DNA of 64,000 nt from assembly GCA_035079385.1 (NCBI GenBank), contig JAVHKY010000054.1, positions 9,649,501 to 9,713,500 on the forward strand. Direction: 5' to 3'. Shown here one piece after another: positions 22,201-33,098 of this stretch (within the stretch, counting starts at the first letter, position 1; each line of letters begins with the position of its first letter). The notes beneath the pieces were generated by a model, which saw only the letters and a list, made by a program, of their open reading frames with translations, had not been told where the DNA came from and did not search any database. The translations under genes were made by a program, and so were the position numbers. Origin of the DNA: Aspidiotus rigidus. Lineage: Eukaryota > Arthropoda > Insecta > Hemiptera > Diaspididae.

Positions 22201-22960
22201 GACGCATCAACCTATGACGTCAGAGACAATGCCCCCTAAGCTACATATGATAGGAGAGGGGCTTGGAAAACCGACGCGACGGTTTCATTAACGATGTTCA
22301 ACGAAGAACGCAGGGAACCTGTTCTATGAGTTGAAAAGTAATACATTTTAAGAGTCGCATTAGGATTCCCCTTCAAGTAACTAGACATGCAATGCTTTGT
22401 ACACCAATTGGCTTCGCCCCTTCAGTGAGCCAAATATGCAATGCTTCAAACACCACAGGTCCCCCTACTGTCATGACAGGTCGCGAGTCGACATTTCTTC
22501 AAGTGCCCCGCCTACCGTATATAGCTCGAGAATGGAAATTTTTTTAAATCCTCCTCCTAGCACGCAGCTCGAAATTTTTCCAAGTTGACGTCATATCCTC
22601 ATAGGTTAGCCTTGTGGTGCCACAATCTGATGCCGTCATAGATCAATTTCATTTCAAGTCCTCCTCCTTTTATATATAGCTTGGGAGGGGGCTGTGACGT
22701 CACAGTTTGATGACGTCATAGGTCAGCCTTGTGGTGCCATAATCTGATGATGTCATAGATCAGTTTTTTTCAAGTTTCCCTCCTATTATATAGCCATAAA
22801 GACCAGGTCTGTGATGTCACAATTTGAAGACGTCATAAGTCAACCTTGTGACATCACAATCTACATTTTTCAGATCCCACATGCCCCATAAAATAGGTTC
22901 CTTGCGACCCCTCATTCGATTCCGATAAAGAAACCGTGAAAACATGTTCTATGGTTTTTT
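22201..22960 (+). repeat. Repeat block rich in CRE octamers
   Basis: Exact TGACGTCA occurs at 22215, 22586, 22695 and 22711, with one-base variants at 22812 and 22830, in a diverged ~100 bp repeat containing 'ataggtcagccttgtggtgcc'. The edges show words of the satellite element (GGAACCTGTT, AGGTTCC), so this may be an old, expanded member of that family. Confidence 0.6.
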
Positions 22961-23082
22961 TTTTTTTTTTTGGAAAAATTTACCGCCCAACGTCCGACGC
23001 CCAAACATAATAGACTTGAAAAATTTGGCTTCTTTTCTTGAGCTTTATATGATAGCAGGGGAATGATAGGAGGGGGACTTGA

Positions 23083-23250
<168 letters not shown>

Positions 23251-23910
23251 TATAGGAAGGCAAGTTCCCCGTCATGAATATTAAGGAGAGGACTTGAAAA
23301 ATTTTGAATTCTTTTCATTTATATAATAGATTTTGGAAAATTGGTATTTTCTCAATTCAGTTCCACACAACTTTGGCCTGTAAACCTCATTAGTCATTAC
23401 TAAAACAAATTCGACGTATCGCACAGATTCCTTGCATTCCTTGTTTAACATCGTTAAGGAAGCCTTAATTTTGCCAAGTTTCTCGCCGGACGCTGGACGA
23501 CGAATTTCTCAAAAAAAAAAAAAAAAAAAAAAACACAGAAAAGGTTCCCCAAGTTCTCAAACTCCGAGCTTTCTGAACCCCCCTCCCCCCACAATAAAAC
23601 AGATTCCCTGTTAAAACCGATTAGTCCCCTGCGTTCCTCGTCCAATTTCGTTAAAGTAAGCCATCTATTTTCCACTTTTCTCACCATTTTTCCACTTTTT
23701 TGGTGTCGGAAGGGAAAAATTGTGACTATCAAAGGAGTTGAGCTTGATCAAATTTCGGATATCGAGCTATACTGCACATCACAGAGGGTGATTCAGAAAA
23801 ATATCGACTTTTAAGAACTCCAATTTCAACAGGGATCGGAAAAAATATCACCCGTCCGCCGTCCGGCAATCTTAAGGTCGTATCATATATAGCTTGGAGG
23901 TCGAAATTTT

Positions 23911-24249
23911 AACAGGGAACCTGTTTTATGGGGGGCTTTTTGAGAAATTTTCCGTGCGCCGTGCGCCGTACACCGGCAAAAAACTTGGAAAAATTTCGAC
24001 TCTCGAGCCATATATGATAGGAGAGGGACTTAGAAAAATTTCGACTATCGAGCTATCATATATAGCTGGAGATTCGAGAAAAATTTAGACTCTCAAACTA
24101 TATTATACTAGGCTTATAGTAGGTCTAGGCCTTCTTTATACTAGCTTTATCTAGGTCTAGGCTTCCTTGAATTTTCAATACCAAATTCCATTTGACTCAT
24201 AAAAAAGGTTCCCTGCGTTCCTCGTTTACCTTCGTTAAGGAAGCCGTCG
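23911..24249 (-). mobile_element. Satellite-bearing element, copy 2 (short)
   Basis: Starts AACAGGGAACCTGTTTTATG and ends ...AAGGAAGCCGTCGT, with only about two satellite units inside. It also has the 'ctaggcttatagtaggtctaggc' segment seen in copies 1 and 3. Confidence 0.7.
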
Positions 24250-24407
24250 TTTTTCCACGTCCCCCTTTATCATATATAGCTCCAAAGTCAAAGCCTATGA
24301 CGTTACAATTTTATGACGTCCTACATTCTTCAGATCCCACCCAGCCCATAAAACAGGTTCCCTGACATGCCACCCCTCGTTCAACTCCGTTAAAGAACCC
24401 GCGAGTT

Positions 24408-24915
24408 TTAACAGAGAACCTGTTTTATCGAAAGCTTTTTCGGAAAAAATATCAACCGTCCGGCCGGCCCACATCCTTCTAACCTTTCCAAGTACATAGT
24501 TCGGGAGTCAGAATTTTTTCAAGTTCCCCTCCTCTCATATATAGCTCGAAAGTTTCATCATATATAGTTTGAAGGTCGAAATTTTTCCAAGTTCCCTCCA
24601 TCATATACAGCTCCGAAGTCCGGGCCTGTGACGTCACAATTTAATGACGAGGATCAAAATTTTATAATTTTTCTGGGTCCTCCCTGGAAGCACTGTACCA
24701 AGTATACCTATCGTATAACTTCAAAAATGATCAAAATACGTCAACATTTTTCAGATCGTACGTGCCCCATAAAACAAGTTCCCTATCCCTCTTGTTTGAC
24801 GCCGTTGAAAAACCCTTGCGTTTTCGAATTGAATTCTCCATGTCAAAACCAAATTCGTCCCATTGAACAGCTTTCCTGAATTCCTCGTTCAACTTAGTTA
24901 AGGAACCCGCCGTTT
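24408..24915 (-). mobile_element. Satellite-bearing element, diverged copy
   Basis: Starts AACAGAGAACCTGTTTTATC and ends ...TTAGTTAAGGAACCCGCCG. The interior carries diverged satellite words and an exact TGACGTCA at 24629. Confidence 0.55.
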
Positions 24916-25174
24916 TCTCTTAGAATACCCCCCTTCAATAAAACAGATAGTAGGTTTCTCACTAAGAGACATCAGCACAAATCAGTTCTGGAACGATCAC
25001 GCCAGGTTTGGAGGAAATCCGAGTCAGGGGAGTTCCTTCTCGTGTATCTCCAAAATGGGAAGAGTACGAAAACCAACACAAACGTAAACCAACCAATTAA
25101 GCCTGACTTATAGGAAATTCACGGTTGTTCAAATGGACCCACCAGAATCCAGTTTCTGAAAGTTTTTACATAAT

Positions 25175-25692
25175 ATATCGCGACTCTAGTTCCAAAACGA
25201 CGGCTTCCTTAACGAAGTTAAACGAGGAACGCAGGGAACCTGTTTTATGAGTCGAATGGGATTTGGTATTGAAAATTCAAGGAAGCCTAGACCTAGATAA
25301 AGATAGTATAAAGAAGGCCTAGACCTACTATAAGCCTATCATAATATAGTTTGAGAATCTAAATTTTTCTCGCTCGAGAGTCGAAATTTTTCCAAGTCCC
25401 CCTTCTATCATATATAGCTCGAGAGTCGAAATTTTTCTAAGTCCCTCTCCTATCATATATGGCTCGAGGGTCGACATTTTTCTAAGTTTTTCGCTGGACG
25501 GCGCACGGCGCACGCCAGATTTCTCAAATAGCCCCCCATAAAATTGGTTCCCTGTTAAAATCTCGTAAGTCCGAAAAACCCAAAATTTGTTCTATCAGTC
25601 TCAACTGATTCAGAACAGTGCAGTGTAGGAAATAAGAAAATACAAAAACCCCAAAATTGATAAAAATGGACTTACGACTAGAGTCGCGATAT
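25175..25692. repeat. Inverted-repeat element split by a satellite element
   Basis: ATATCGCGACTCTAGT (25175-25190) is exactly inverted at 25677-25692. A second pair (CGTAAGTCC near 25565, inverted near 25668) continues the arms once the satellite element at 25198-25556 is removed, so the original was a ~160 bp hairpin-type element. Confidence 0.55.
25198..25556 (+). mobile_element. Satellite-bearing element, copy 3
   Basis: Begins CGACGGCTTCCTTAACG and ends GGTTCCCTGTT, followed by AAAA as in copies 4 and 5. About three satellite units inside. It is inserted in the arm of an inverted-repeat element. Confidence 0.75.
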
Positions 25693-26448
25693 GTAGAATG
25701 CAACTAATTTCGTTGACCGTTTCCAAAAAATCGTCTTATCATAAGTAGGTATCTGAAGACAGACGTGCTTATGCAAGAACGCAGTCATCCTTGAACAAAT
25801 CTTTCTAACGCTAATATAATAAAAATTACGTGAAAGAATTCTCATTACGATTTTCTCGTGGACTCGGAGAAGAAGAAAATTCGAACAGTTCGACCGAGAA
25901 ATATTTGTCAAAAGCTCGCGCTATTCGCTGCACAAACTTGCTCGCGAGCTTTCATCAGGTAAGATCTCATTTTCTCCAAACTGTCATTCGTAAAAGTAAT
26001 TTATTTCGCACGAAAGAGGACGCAGTTCGTATCGTGATGATAACGTGTACGTGTACACGTCACACCTTTGCGATATACAGTACCAAATAGACAAAAAAAA
26101 ACCATTAACTCTCTTCCTTTGTCGCTGGCTCTGCACATTTTTCGATTAATCACCTATCCATTTTTCACTCCGACCTTACAATATCCGATTTAATAATGCG
26201 CTAACATATTCGTCCCCGGTCTTTAAAGTGAGTATAACTGTATTGTCTACCCAAACCCTATGCCAAACATTCAAAACAAATGGAAGAAGAATAGAAGTAT
26301 AATTTGAGCTACCATCCTTTATAGATGTAGACTTCTTATTTACATCTTGTTATACTCTCGCCGAAAAAACAAAAGTTTCTTTCGTTATATTCAAATTTAT
26401 TGACCTCATTAGAATTTTTAAATCTGAAAATGCGAAATTAATACTTAC

Positions 26449-26503
26449 TCTGTTGAAACCGGCGGCTAATAATGCTTTCGCATTGTTAGTATCTTTATCT
26501 AAG
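26449..26503 (-). CDS. Pde8: Pde8 micro-exon 3 of window
   Basis: A 55-nt exon reading (S)-L-D-K-D-T-N-N-A-K-A-L-L-A-A-G-F-N-R. The tail L-L-x-A-G-F-N-R is a recognisable PDE8 signature at the end of the receiver-like domain. The acceptor is GTTGCAG and the donor is GTAAGT. One base completes the Ser codon split from the previous exon, and the exon ends in phase 0, which matches the next exon. It lies alone in 16 kb of repeats, between the satellite-element cluster and the minus-strand PLE cluster. Confidence 0.85.
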
Positions 26504-27829
26504 CTGCAACACAGAAAGAACGAAACGACTTTAGTGTATTAAAAAAAAGAGGCTCCTCTCATTTTATGTAAATAATGGATTGATATTAAATATTTTTAAT
26601 CGCAATAATGCTAACGCTGAACATTCTTTGTACTTTAAATCGTACCCTTCGAAAGAATTAGAATATTACAAAATACAGGTCTAGATTTATATATAGGTAC
26701 CCAAAAAGACGCGCGTTCAGTCATATTTTTTCATATTTCGTTCCAGACATCTCACGTATTTCAATGTACCGTGCACCGCTCCAGCATTCGAGAAAACTCA
26801 TTTTCCACTTTCAAATTAATGCAAAAGCTATAATATTAGCGGCGTACGTATTTTGACATATTGTCGTCATAGTACTTCGCAGCTCAGACAGTAAGCCAAT
26901 TACAGTTTCAGGGAAACCGACACACCGAGGCAATAAAACAGAAACCAAAATACGGTAAAGAAGTGATCCGCTCGTAGTCTACGTTGTTATTATACAGTTC
27001 CTCGTTAATGTATTAGGTTGAAACGGGAGTACGTTTTCTTATAAGAAGAATACGATTAACTTCACCGCCGACGAGGGAAAGCGTATAAGACATCGCAGGT
27101 GAGAAGAGATAAACTAGAAGGCGGATAATTTGAAACAAGTACCTACGGTAAAAGGTGTAAGGATGCATACTAAATGACTCCGGGTACTTTGCACTTCAAT
27201 GGCTTCATCTTTTCTTAAGCAATAGATTTTCCATTTATATTTATTTCGCAACAAACAAGTAAGTATCGCACGAAATACGCGATAAATCGGATGCCAAAAA
27301 TCTTCTCACCTGCTCGCGCGAAATTAAAAATTTAAATATTCGAAATTCATTACTTTTTTTTATGACACTTGCTATAATTTTTCACGACTCGAAATTTTGA
27401 TGATAAAAGAAAATGAAAGAAAAAGAAACGTAATAATTTTGTTGGTATATTAAAACATTCGACCTTTGCCGGATCAATGTTTTATCCAAAAGCGTTGGAA
27501 GTGAAAACTGTATACTTGTCCAACGAGTCTACCAAAAAAAAAAAAACAATTCCTAAAAACTGTAATTACCAAAGGCTGTTGACTCTAGCGATAAATTTTC
27601 ATGAGCAATTTCTAATGTATTGAGCAGAGAAACGTTAATACCTATACCATGGTGTATTCGAGGAAACATTTTCGATGAAAAACGAATTTATTACCAGTCA
27701 CTTCTTTTTTTGTCTTTCTCCATAACGACAAGAAGGATAACCATTCAAGAAGACTCATTGAATAACGATGATACTCGAAAGAGTAACACAGAAGAGAGAT
27801 GCAAAAGACGGCACGATAATTGAAAACAC
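26504..27829. other. Intron DNA, nothing recognised
   Basis: Between Pde8 micro-exon 3 and the minus-strand PLE cluster. Low-complexity AT-rich sequence; no exon, RNA gene or element terminus was found. Confidence 0.4.
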
Positions 27830-27895
27830 CAACGCTTTCGGCTAAAACCCAGCACCGACAAGAACAAGCGATATCAAACGAAATCATGACCGAAG

Positions 27896-28582
27896 CTACG
27901 AGTCAACGAAATGTGAATCATTCCCGTAGACTAATTCGATCAATCCTTCTTCAGGAATGTACCTGTTGAAAACGGTAACGCTACTATTATTCTGATGTCG
28001 GAGGATTTCCATTTCCGCAAGGGCCAGACGCTGGAAAAAAGAGTTTTCCCAAAGAAGGAGGACTTCGGACCCCTCATTAAAGTTGTGACCACTTTTGATC
28101 AAATGATCAGCAAAGGCTGACTCCCCTACTTTCTTTTTCCTCCAAGCTTTTTTATGTTCGTCAACTCTAATTTGTAGCTGACGCCTGGTCATTCCTATAT
28201 AGACGCTAGGGCAATCTCCACAAGCCACCCTATAAACCCATCCCCTCTCGGCCACTGGGATAGGATCCTTTAGTGTGACGAAAAGGCTCTTAACCGTGTT
28301 TACATTATAGAAGGCCGGTAGAAAACCGAAGGGGCGGAGGATACAGCCCAACTCCGATGAAAACTAGCCCAGAAACGAGAGCTTAATCCACCGTTTCCTA
28401 CCATCTTGGTGTAAATCCCGGGGGAGGGAGGTCGTAGAGTCGAGGCGTTTCCTTGTGAGCCTCCTACGAACCATAAGGTCAACATCAACCCTGACCTGGT
28501 TGACTCTAGCCAGATGCTTTATAATCGAATTAATTCGGTTTTCTAAAATATGACCAGAAACATCTAACGACGACATACTCAA
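27896..28582 (-). pseudogene. PLE-B1: RT-deleted Penelope-like unit (leader + GIY-YIG), one nonsense codon
   Basis: A single frame starts M-S-M-S-S-L-D-V-S-G-H-I-L-E-N-R-I-N and jumps directly to I-I-K-H-L-A-R-V-N, the segment that follows the RT domain in full-length relatives. It then runs through the connector (L-R-P-F-G-F) into a GIY-YIG nuclease (V-Y-R-V-A-C, C-x-S-V-Y-I-G-M-T-R-R) and ends G-L-I-E-L-V-Y. Roughly 500 codons of RT are absent. One TAG at about 28364 interrupts it. It lies just downstream of PLE-B2 and the hammerhead at 28632-28671. The sequence differs clearly from PLE-B2, so it is not a simple duplication of it. Confidence 0.85.
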
Positions 28583-28631
28583 CGATTAAAACGTACGGAG
28601 TAATTTGAATAGAGCCACAGAAATGAAAATA

Positions 28632-28671
28632 CACCGGAGCGCTTTCGATTAAAAAACCATTGTCAACGGGG
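28632..28671 (-). ncRNA. Hammerhead-like ribozyme with U3-A8 core variant
   Basis: Minus-strand core UUGACAA (28660-28666), stem II GGUU/AAUC, GAAA, palindromic loop GCGC closed by the A-U pair, and the predicted cleavage site GCGCUC/CGG. Stem I is CCG/CGG. Relative to the canonical CUGANGA box, both C3 and G8 are changed, to U and A, which keeps them complementary. It sits between the stop of PLE-B2 and the ATG of PLE-B1. The core is identical to that at 42136-42175. Confidence 0.65.
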
Positions 28672-28711
28672 ACGTGAAAGCAACTGAACCAACTCCGGCC
28701 GGCAACAAGAA

Positions 28712-31120
28712 CTACCGAGGAGGACATGACTGAACTAGCGAGTCGTCACAATGTGAATCATACTCGTAAACTAATTCAATCAAACCCTCATCAGGTATGT
28801 ACCTGTTGAGCACATTTAGGTTATCGTTATTCAGATGGCGAATAATTTCGATGTGTTCTAGCGTGGTACGCTTGAAAGCCGAGGACTCTCTATGGAGGAG
28901 GGACTCAGATCCCTCTATGAAATCATGGCCAGTGGTAATAAGATGGTCTGCAAATGCCGAATCACCCAATTTCTTCTTTTCCCACGCCTTCCTATGCTCA
29001 TCTATTCTAATTTTGAGCTCACGTCCAGTCTCGCCTATATAGATTCCATTACAATCATTACACTAAATTTTGTAAACCCCGCTTCTTTCGACCAGTGGGA
29101 TGGGGTCCTTTAACTTAACGAACAAGCTTTTTACAGTGTTAAGATTGTAAAACACTGGCCGAAACCAAAATGGGCGGAGGACACGACCTAATTGGGAAGA
29201 AAATTTCCCCAAAAACGGAAGCCTAATCCAACGTTTCCTACTATCTGACGCTGGATTACGGGGGAGGGAGATAGTGGAATCAAAGCATTTCCGAGTCAAT
29301 TTCCTATGGACCATCAAGTCAATATCCAAGCTGATCTCGTTCACTCTGGCCAAGTGCTTTATAGTCGAGAGCTCCTGTTGAAAAGCGAGCTGACCTAATG
29401 GAATACTCGTCAACCGGTGGATATAACTATTAAAACCGGCATATTTGTGAGCAACAGGGCAGAAAGATCTGCCGTGGACAGTAATATCGGTCGAGGTATC
29501 TTTTCTATATATGGCGAATTCGTGGGCACCTTCTCTATTAGAGATAGTAAGGTCCAAAAAAATTATAGTTGAACCGCCTACTTCCAACATGAATTTGATG
29601 GATGGGTATAAACTGTTAAGATACCTGAGAAACTCCAAAAGGAGATCCCGTTGACCGGTCCACAAACACAACACATCGTCGACGTACCTGTGCCAATAAT
29701 ATATAATATGACCCAAAAACCCCTGACCAGAGGAAAAGAGATCAAGCTCAAATTTAGACATGAAAACCTCCGAAATGAGGAAACCCAGAGGAGAGCCAAT
29801 AGGGACACCTACCTCCTCGAGAAATTCGAAAAATTTGCCTTCAAATTTGCAAAAGTTGGGAGACCAACAAATATTGAGTAAATTTAAAAATTCTGCCAAC
29901 TCTTCGTGACAGATATTAGATTGGATCAAAAGGTCTCCCATATGTTGCATGGCAGTAGCTCTAGGGATACTCGGAAATAAGCCGACAACGTCAAAGGAGC
30001 ATAGGGTTGAATCAGGCGGAAGAATGTCATCCTTAAGCTTATTAGCCAAAGAGACCGAATTCTTCACAGAGTAGGATGACTCAAATTCCACTCTAGATTT
30101 GAACCAACGGTCCAAAAATTTCGCCAAGAAGTACGTGGGGGAAGACACGAAAGAAACGACCGGCCGCATCGGGGTGTCCCTCTTATGAACCTTAGGTAGC
30201 CCGTACAAGAGGGGCGGCACTGGATTGGGCTCAAGAAGCATTCTTTTAGGCTTAGGGGTCTTAATAATAAATTCACAATTATTTATAACACGTCTAACTT
30301 CTTTGACGTGATTTGGAAAATTGAAATCCGCATTTTCCTTGGCGCCACACTGGTCGAGAACGTCGTAGACCTTGGAGACGTAAGAGGACTTATCCATAAC
30401 GACAATGGCATTCCCTTTATCAGCCTTAGTAATGGTTAAGCTCTCCTCCCTGACTTTCCTCTTGATCCTCTTAATCACCTTAAAAGCCAGATCATTTATA
30501 CGAGGGAGGGGGGTATGGCGGACAAGGGCGGCACACGCTTTCTGAGTATTAACCCCAGGCCCAATTTTTATTTCGAGGTCCGCAACAACATTGGCCAAAG
30601 TGTTAGCATTATTAAGAGGGGGTAACCCGAATTTTAACCCCTACAACTCGTCACTCTCAAACTCAACATTACTACAATTTATAATCTGCGGTTGAAACTT
30701 TTGGATAACGCTGACGTCAGTACTCACTTCCTGGACAGCGGAGGCATTCAAATTTAGGAGGGAGCTAAGCTTCTTATTTTTCTTACGTTTCAATTTAGCC
30801 TCAAAAGACCGACATTTAAGGTTAACCGACTTAATAAACAGATCCAACTCACCCGGCGAAAGTAAACCAGAAAGCTTAGAATGGACCAACAAGTTCAACC
30901 TTGTGGTGATATTCAGCTTCCCATGCCACCTCCGCAACTCAGTACGGATCCATTTTTCTGTCAAAAATTTTTCCAGTTTCCTGGTGGTCTGAACACAATT
31001 GGAAAACAGCCGAAATTTGATAAACTTGGGTTTCACATGCAATTTTAAACACTTATTAAGAAACCAAATATGGAATGAAAACGACAACCGTTGGTTATTT
31101 TTGTGAAGTTTCGTAACCAA
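28712..31120 (-). pseudogene. PLE-B2: near full-length Penelope-like RT + GIY-YIG, two nonsense codons
   Basis: One frame of about 803 codons with TAG at 30641-30643 and TAG at 29063-29065. The N-terminal third is basic and helical. RT motifs: T-I-T-K-A-D-K-G, K-V-H-K-R-D-T-P-M-R-P-V-V-S, C-S-F-D-V-V-G-L-F (A), G-V-P-I-G-S-P-L-G (B), Y-V-D-D-V-L-C-L-W (C), F-L-D-L-T-I-S (D). Then comes the GIY-YIG segment G-I-Y-I-G-E-T-G-R and a C-terminus ending V-Q-S-C-P-P-R. PLE-C carries GAG where this copy has the second TAG, so that stop is a point mutation. The copy is 5'-truncated: the M-S-S-L-D leader is absent, and it ends in an inverted-repeat junction with PLE-B3 at 31084-31127. Confidence 0.93.
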
Positions 31121-31127
31121 CGGTTGT

Positions 31128-31886
31128 AGGCTATTAAAAGTAGCAACTTTGTGGGAAACAGGTACGAAGACGACCCGTGGATAGTAATATCGGTCGAGGT
31201 ATTTTTCCTGTAAATACCAAATTGATGGACGCCGTCAGTGAGGGAAATACACAAGTCCAAACAGTTCATAACGGAGCCACCAACTTCCAATGTAAATTTT
31301 ATGGAAGGATAAAGGCTGTTTAAATAATGAAGAAACTCGCTAAGGAGTTCTGTTGGACCGGTCCACGCACACAAAACGTCGTCAACGTACCTGTGCCAAT
31401 AATGTATACGACTCACGAACACCTGGCCTGAAGACAACAGGTCGCCCTCAAATTTAGACATGAAAACTTCTGGAATAAGAGAACCCAAAGGAGATCCAAG
31501 AGGGATTCCTACCTCTTCAGGAAACTCGTAGAATTTACCATTAAATTTACAAAAGTTCGGGAACCAACAGACCCTCAATAGGTCAAAGAATTCGCCATTT
31601 ACTCGTGCGGGACACCAGATTTTACAAGTAACTCGCCCATCCGCTGCATAGTAGCAGCCTTTGGGATGTTGGGAAATAACCCCACCACGTCGAAGGAACA
31701 TAAAGTTACGCCTTGAGGGAGGGAAACATCCTTTAGGTTGTTAGCGAGGGTACACGAATTCAATACAGAATGGGGCGACTCGAACTCCACTCTAGACTTG
31801 AACCAGCGATTGAGAAATTTTAAGGGAGTAGGTCGGAGAGGCGACAAAAGAGACTACGGGTCGCATAGGTACTCCTCCCTTATGAA
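31128..31886 (-). pseudogene. PLE-B3: truncated Penelope-like RT fragment, frameshifted
   Basis: Starts in M-R-P-V-V-S-F and contains motifs A (C-S-F-D-V-V-G-L-F), B (G-I-P-L-G-S-P-L-G) and C (Y-V-D-D-V-L-C-A-W), ending in Y-R-K-N-T-S-T-D-I. The frame changes near 31605. The 5' side is cut by the AAACATGTTT-type minisatellite and the 3' side by PLE-B2. Its sequence is distinct from PLE-B2, so it is a separate lineage. Confidence 0.88.
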
Positions 31887-32950
31887 TATGTTTCTAAACA
31901 AAAAAAAACATGTTTTACAAAAAAAACATGTTTTTAAACAAAAAGTTATGTTTTTAAACAAAAAACATGTTTTTAAACAAAAAACATGTTTTTAAACAAA
32001 AAACATGTTTTTAAACAAAAAAAACATGTTTTCAAACAAAAAACATGTTTTCAAACAAAAAAACATGTTTTTAAACGAAAAACTTGTTTTTAAACGAAAA
32101 ACTTGTTTTTAAACAAAAAAACTTGTTTTAAAACAAAAAACATGTTTTTAAACAAAAAAATGACGGCTTCCTTAACGAAGTTAAACGAGGAACGCAGGGA
32201 ACCTGTTTTATGATTCGAATGAGATTTGGTATTGAAAATTCAAGGAAGCCTAGATCATATATAGCTCGACAGTCGAAATTTTTCTAAGTCCCTCTCCTAT
32301 CATATATAGCTCGAGAATCGAAATTTTTCCAAGTCCCCCTTCTATCATATATAGCTCGAGAGTCGAAATTTTTCCAAGTCCCCCTCCTATCATATATGGC
32401 TCGAGAGTCGAAATTTTTCTAAGTCCCCCTTCTATCATATATAGCTCGAGAGTCGACATTTTTCTAAGTCCCCCTCCTATCATATATAGCTCGAGAGTCG
32501 AAATTTTTTCTAAGTCTCCCTCCTATCATATATAGCTTGAGAGTCGAAATTTTTCTAAGTCCCCCTCCTATCATCTATAGCTCGAGAGTCGAAATTTTTC
32601 TAAGTCCCCCTCCTATCATATGTATATAGCTCGAGAGTCGAAATTTTTTCTAAGTCCCCCTCCTATCATATATAGCTCGAGAGTCGAAATTTTTCTAAGT
32701 CCCTCTCCTATCATATATGGCTCGAGGGTCGAAATTTTTCTAAGTTTTTCGCTGGACGGCGGACGGCGGACGGCGGACGGCAGATTTCTCAAATAGCCCC
32801 CCATAAAACAGGTTCCCTGTTAAAAAAAACATGTTTTAAAACAAAAAAACATGTTTTTAAACAAAAAAACATTTTCAAACTGAAAAAATATTTTTTCAAG
32901 CTAAAAAACCTGTTTTCAAACTTAAAAAATATGTTTTTGAACTAAAAAGA
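31887..32950 (+). repeat. ~17-19 bp minisatellite (AAACAAAAAACATGTTTTT), split
   Basis: Units built on 'AAACAAAAAACATGTTTTT' occupy 31887-32160 and resume at 32822-32950 after a satellite-bearing element. Each unit contains AAACATGTTT, which is self-complementary. The last units diverge into 'tttttcaaactaaaaaa'. Confidence 0.88.
32161..32821 (+). mobile_element. Satellite-bearing element, copy 4
   Basis: TGACGGCTTCCTTAACG at the left end, GGTTCCCTGTT at the right end, and about ten satellite units inside. It is inserted inside the minisatellite, flanked by A-runs on both sides. Its termini match copy 5, whose insertion is independently datable. Confidence 0.85.
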
Positions 32951-33028
32951 CTTATCATTGAAGTAAGAAACATTGAAAGATGACTCACGTTGAACAGTCA
33001 AGTTGATCATTTTACGGCACTTTTTCAC

Positions 33029-33098
33029 AAATAAACAAATAAGAAATGATTTTGCATTTTGTATATGGTATGCAAAATCATTTCTTATTTGTTTATTT
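33029..33098. repeat. Perfect 29-bp inverted repeat (12-nt loop)
   Basis: Arms 33029-33057 and 33070-33098 are exactly complementary, and partial pairing (ACTTT/AAAGT) continues outside. RNA from either strand would form a long hairpin. It may be the core of a small palindromic element. Confidence 0.85.

Noticed and set aside
25830..26090. Plus-strand frame ending in a donor-like CAG/GTAAGA
   Set aside because: No similarity to a known protein and no matching partner exon on the plus strand; it lies in a Pde8 intron.
27826..27870. Possible hammerhead 3' of PLE-B1 (GAAAGCG on the minus strand)
   Set aside because: The CUGANGA-type box is missing; only the GAAA part and a short stem remain.
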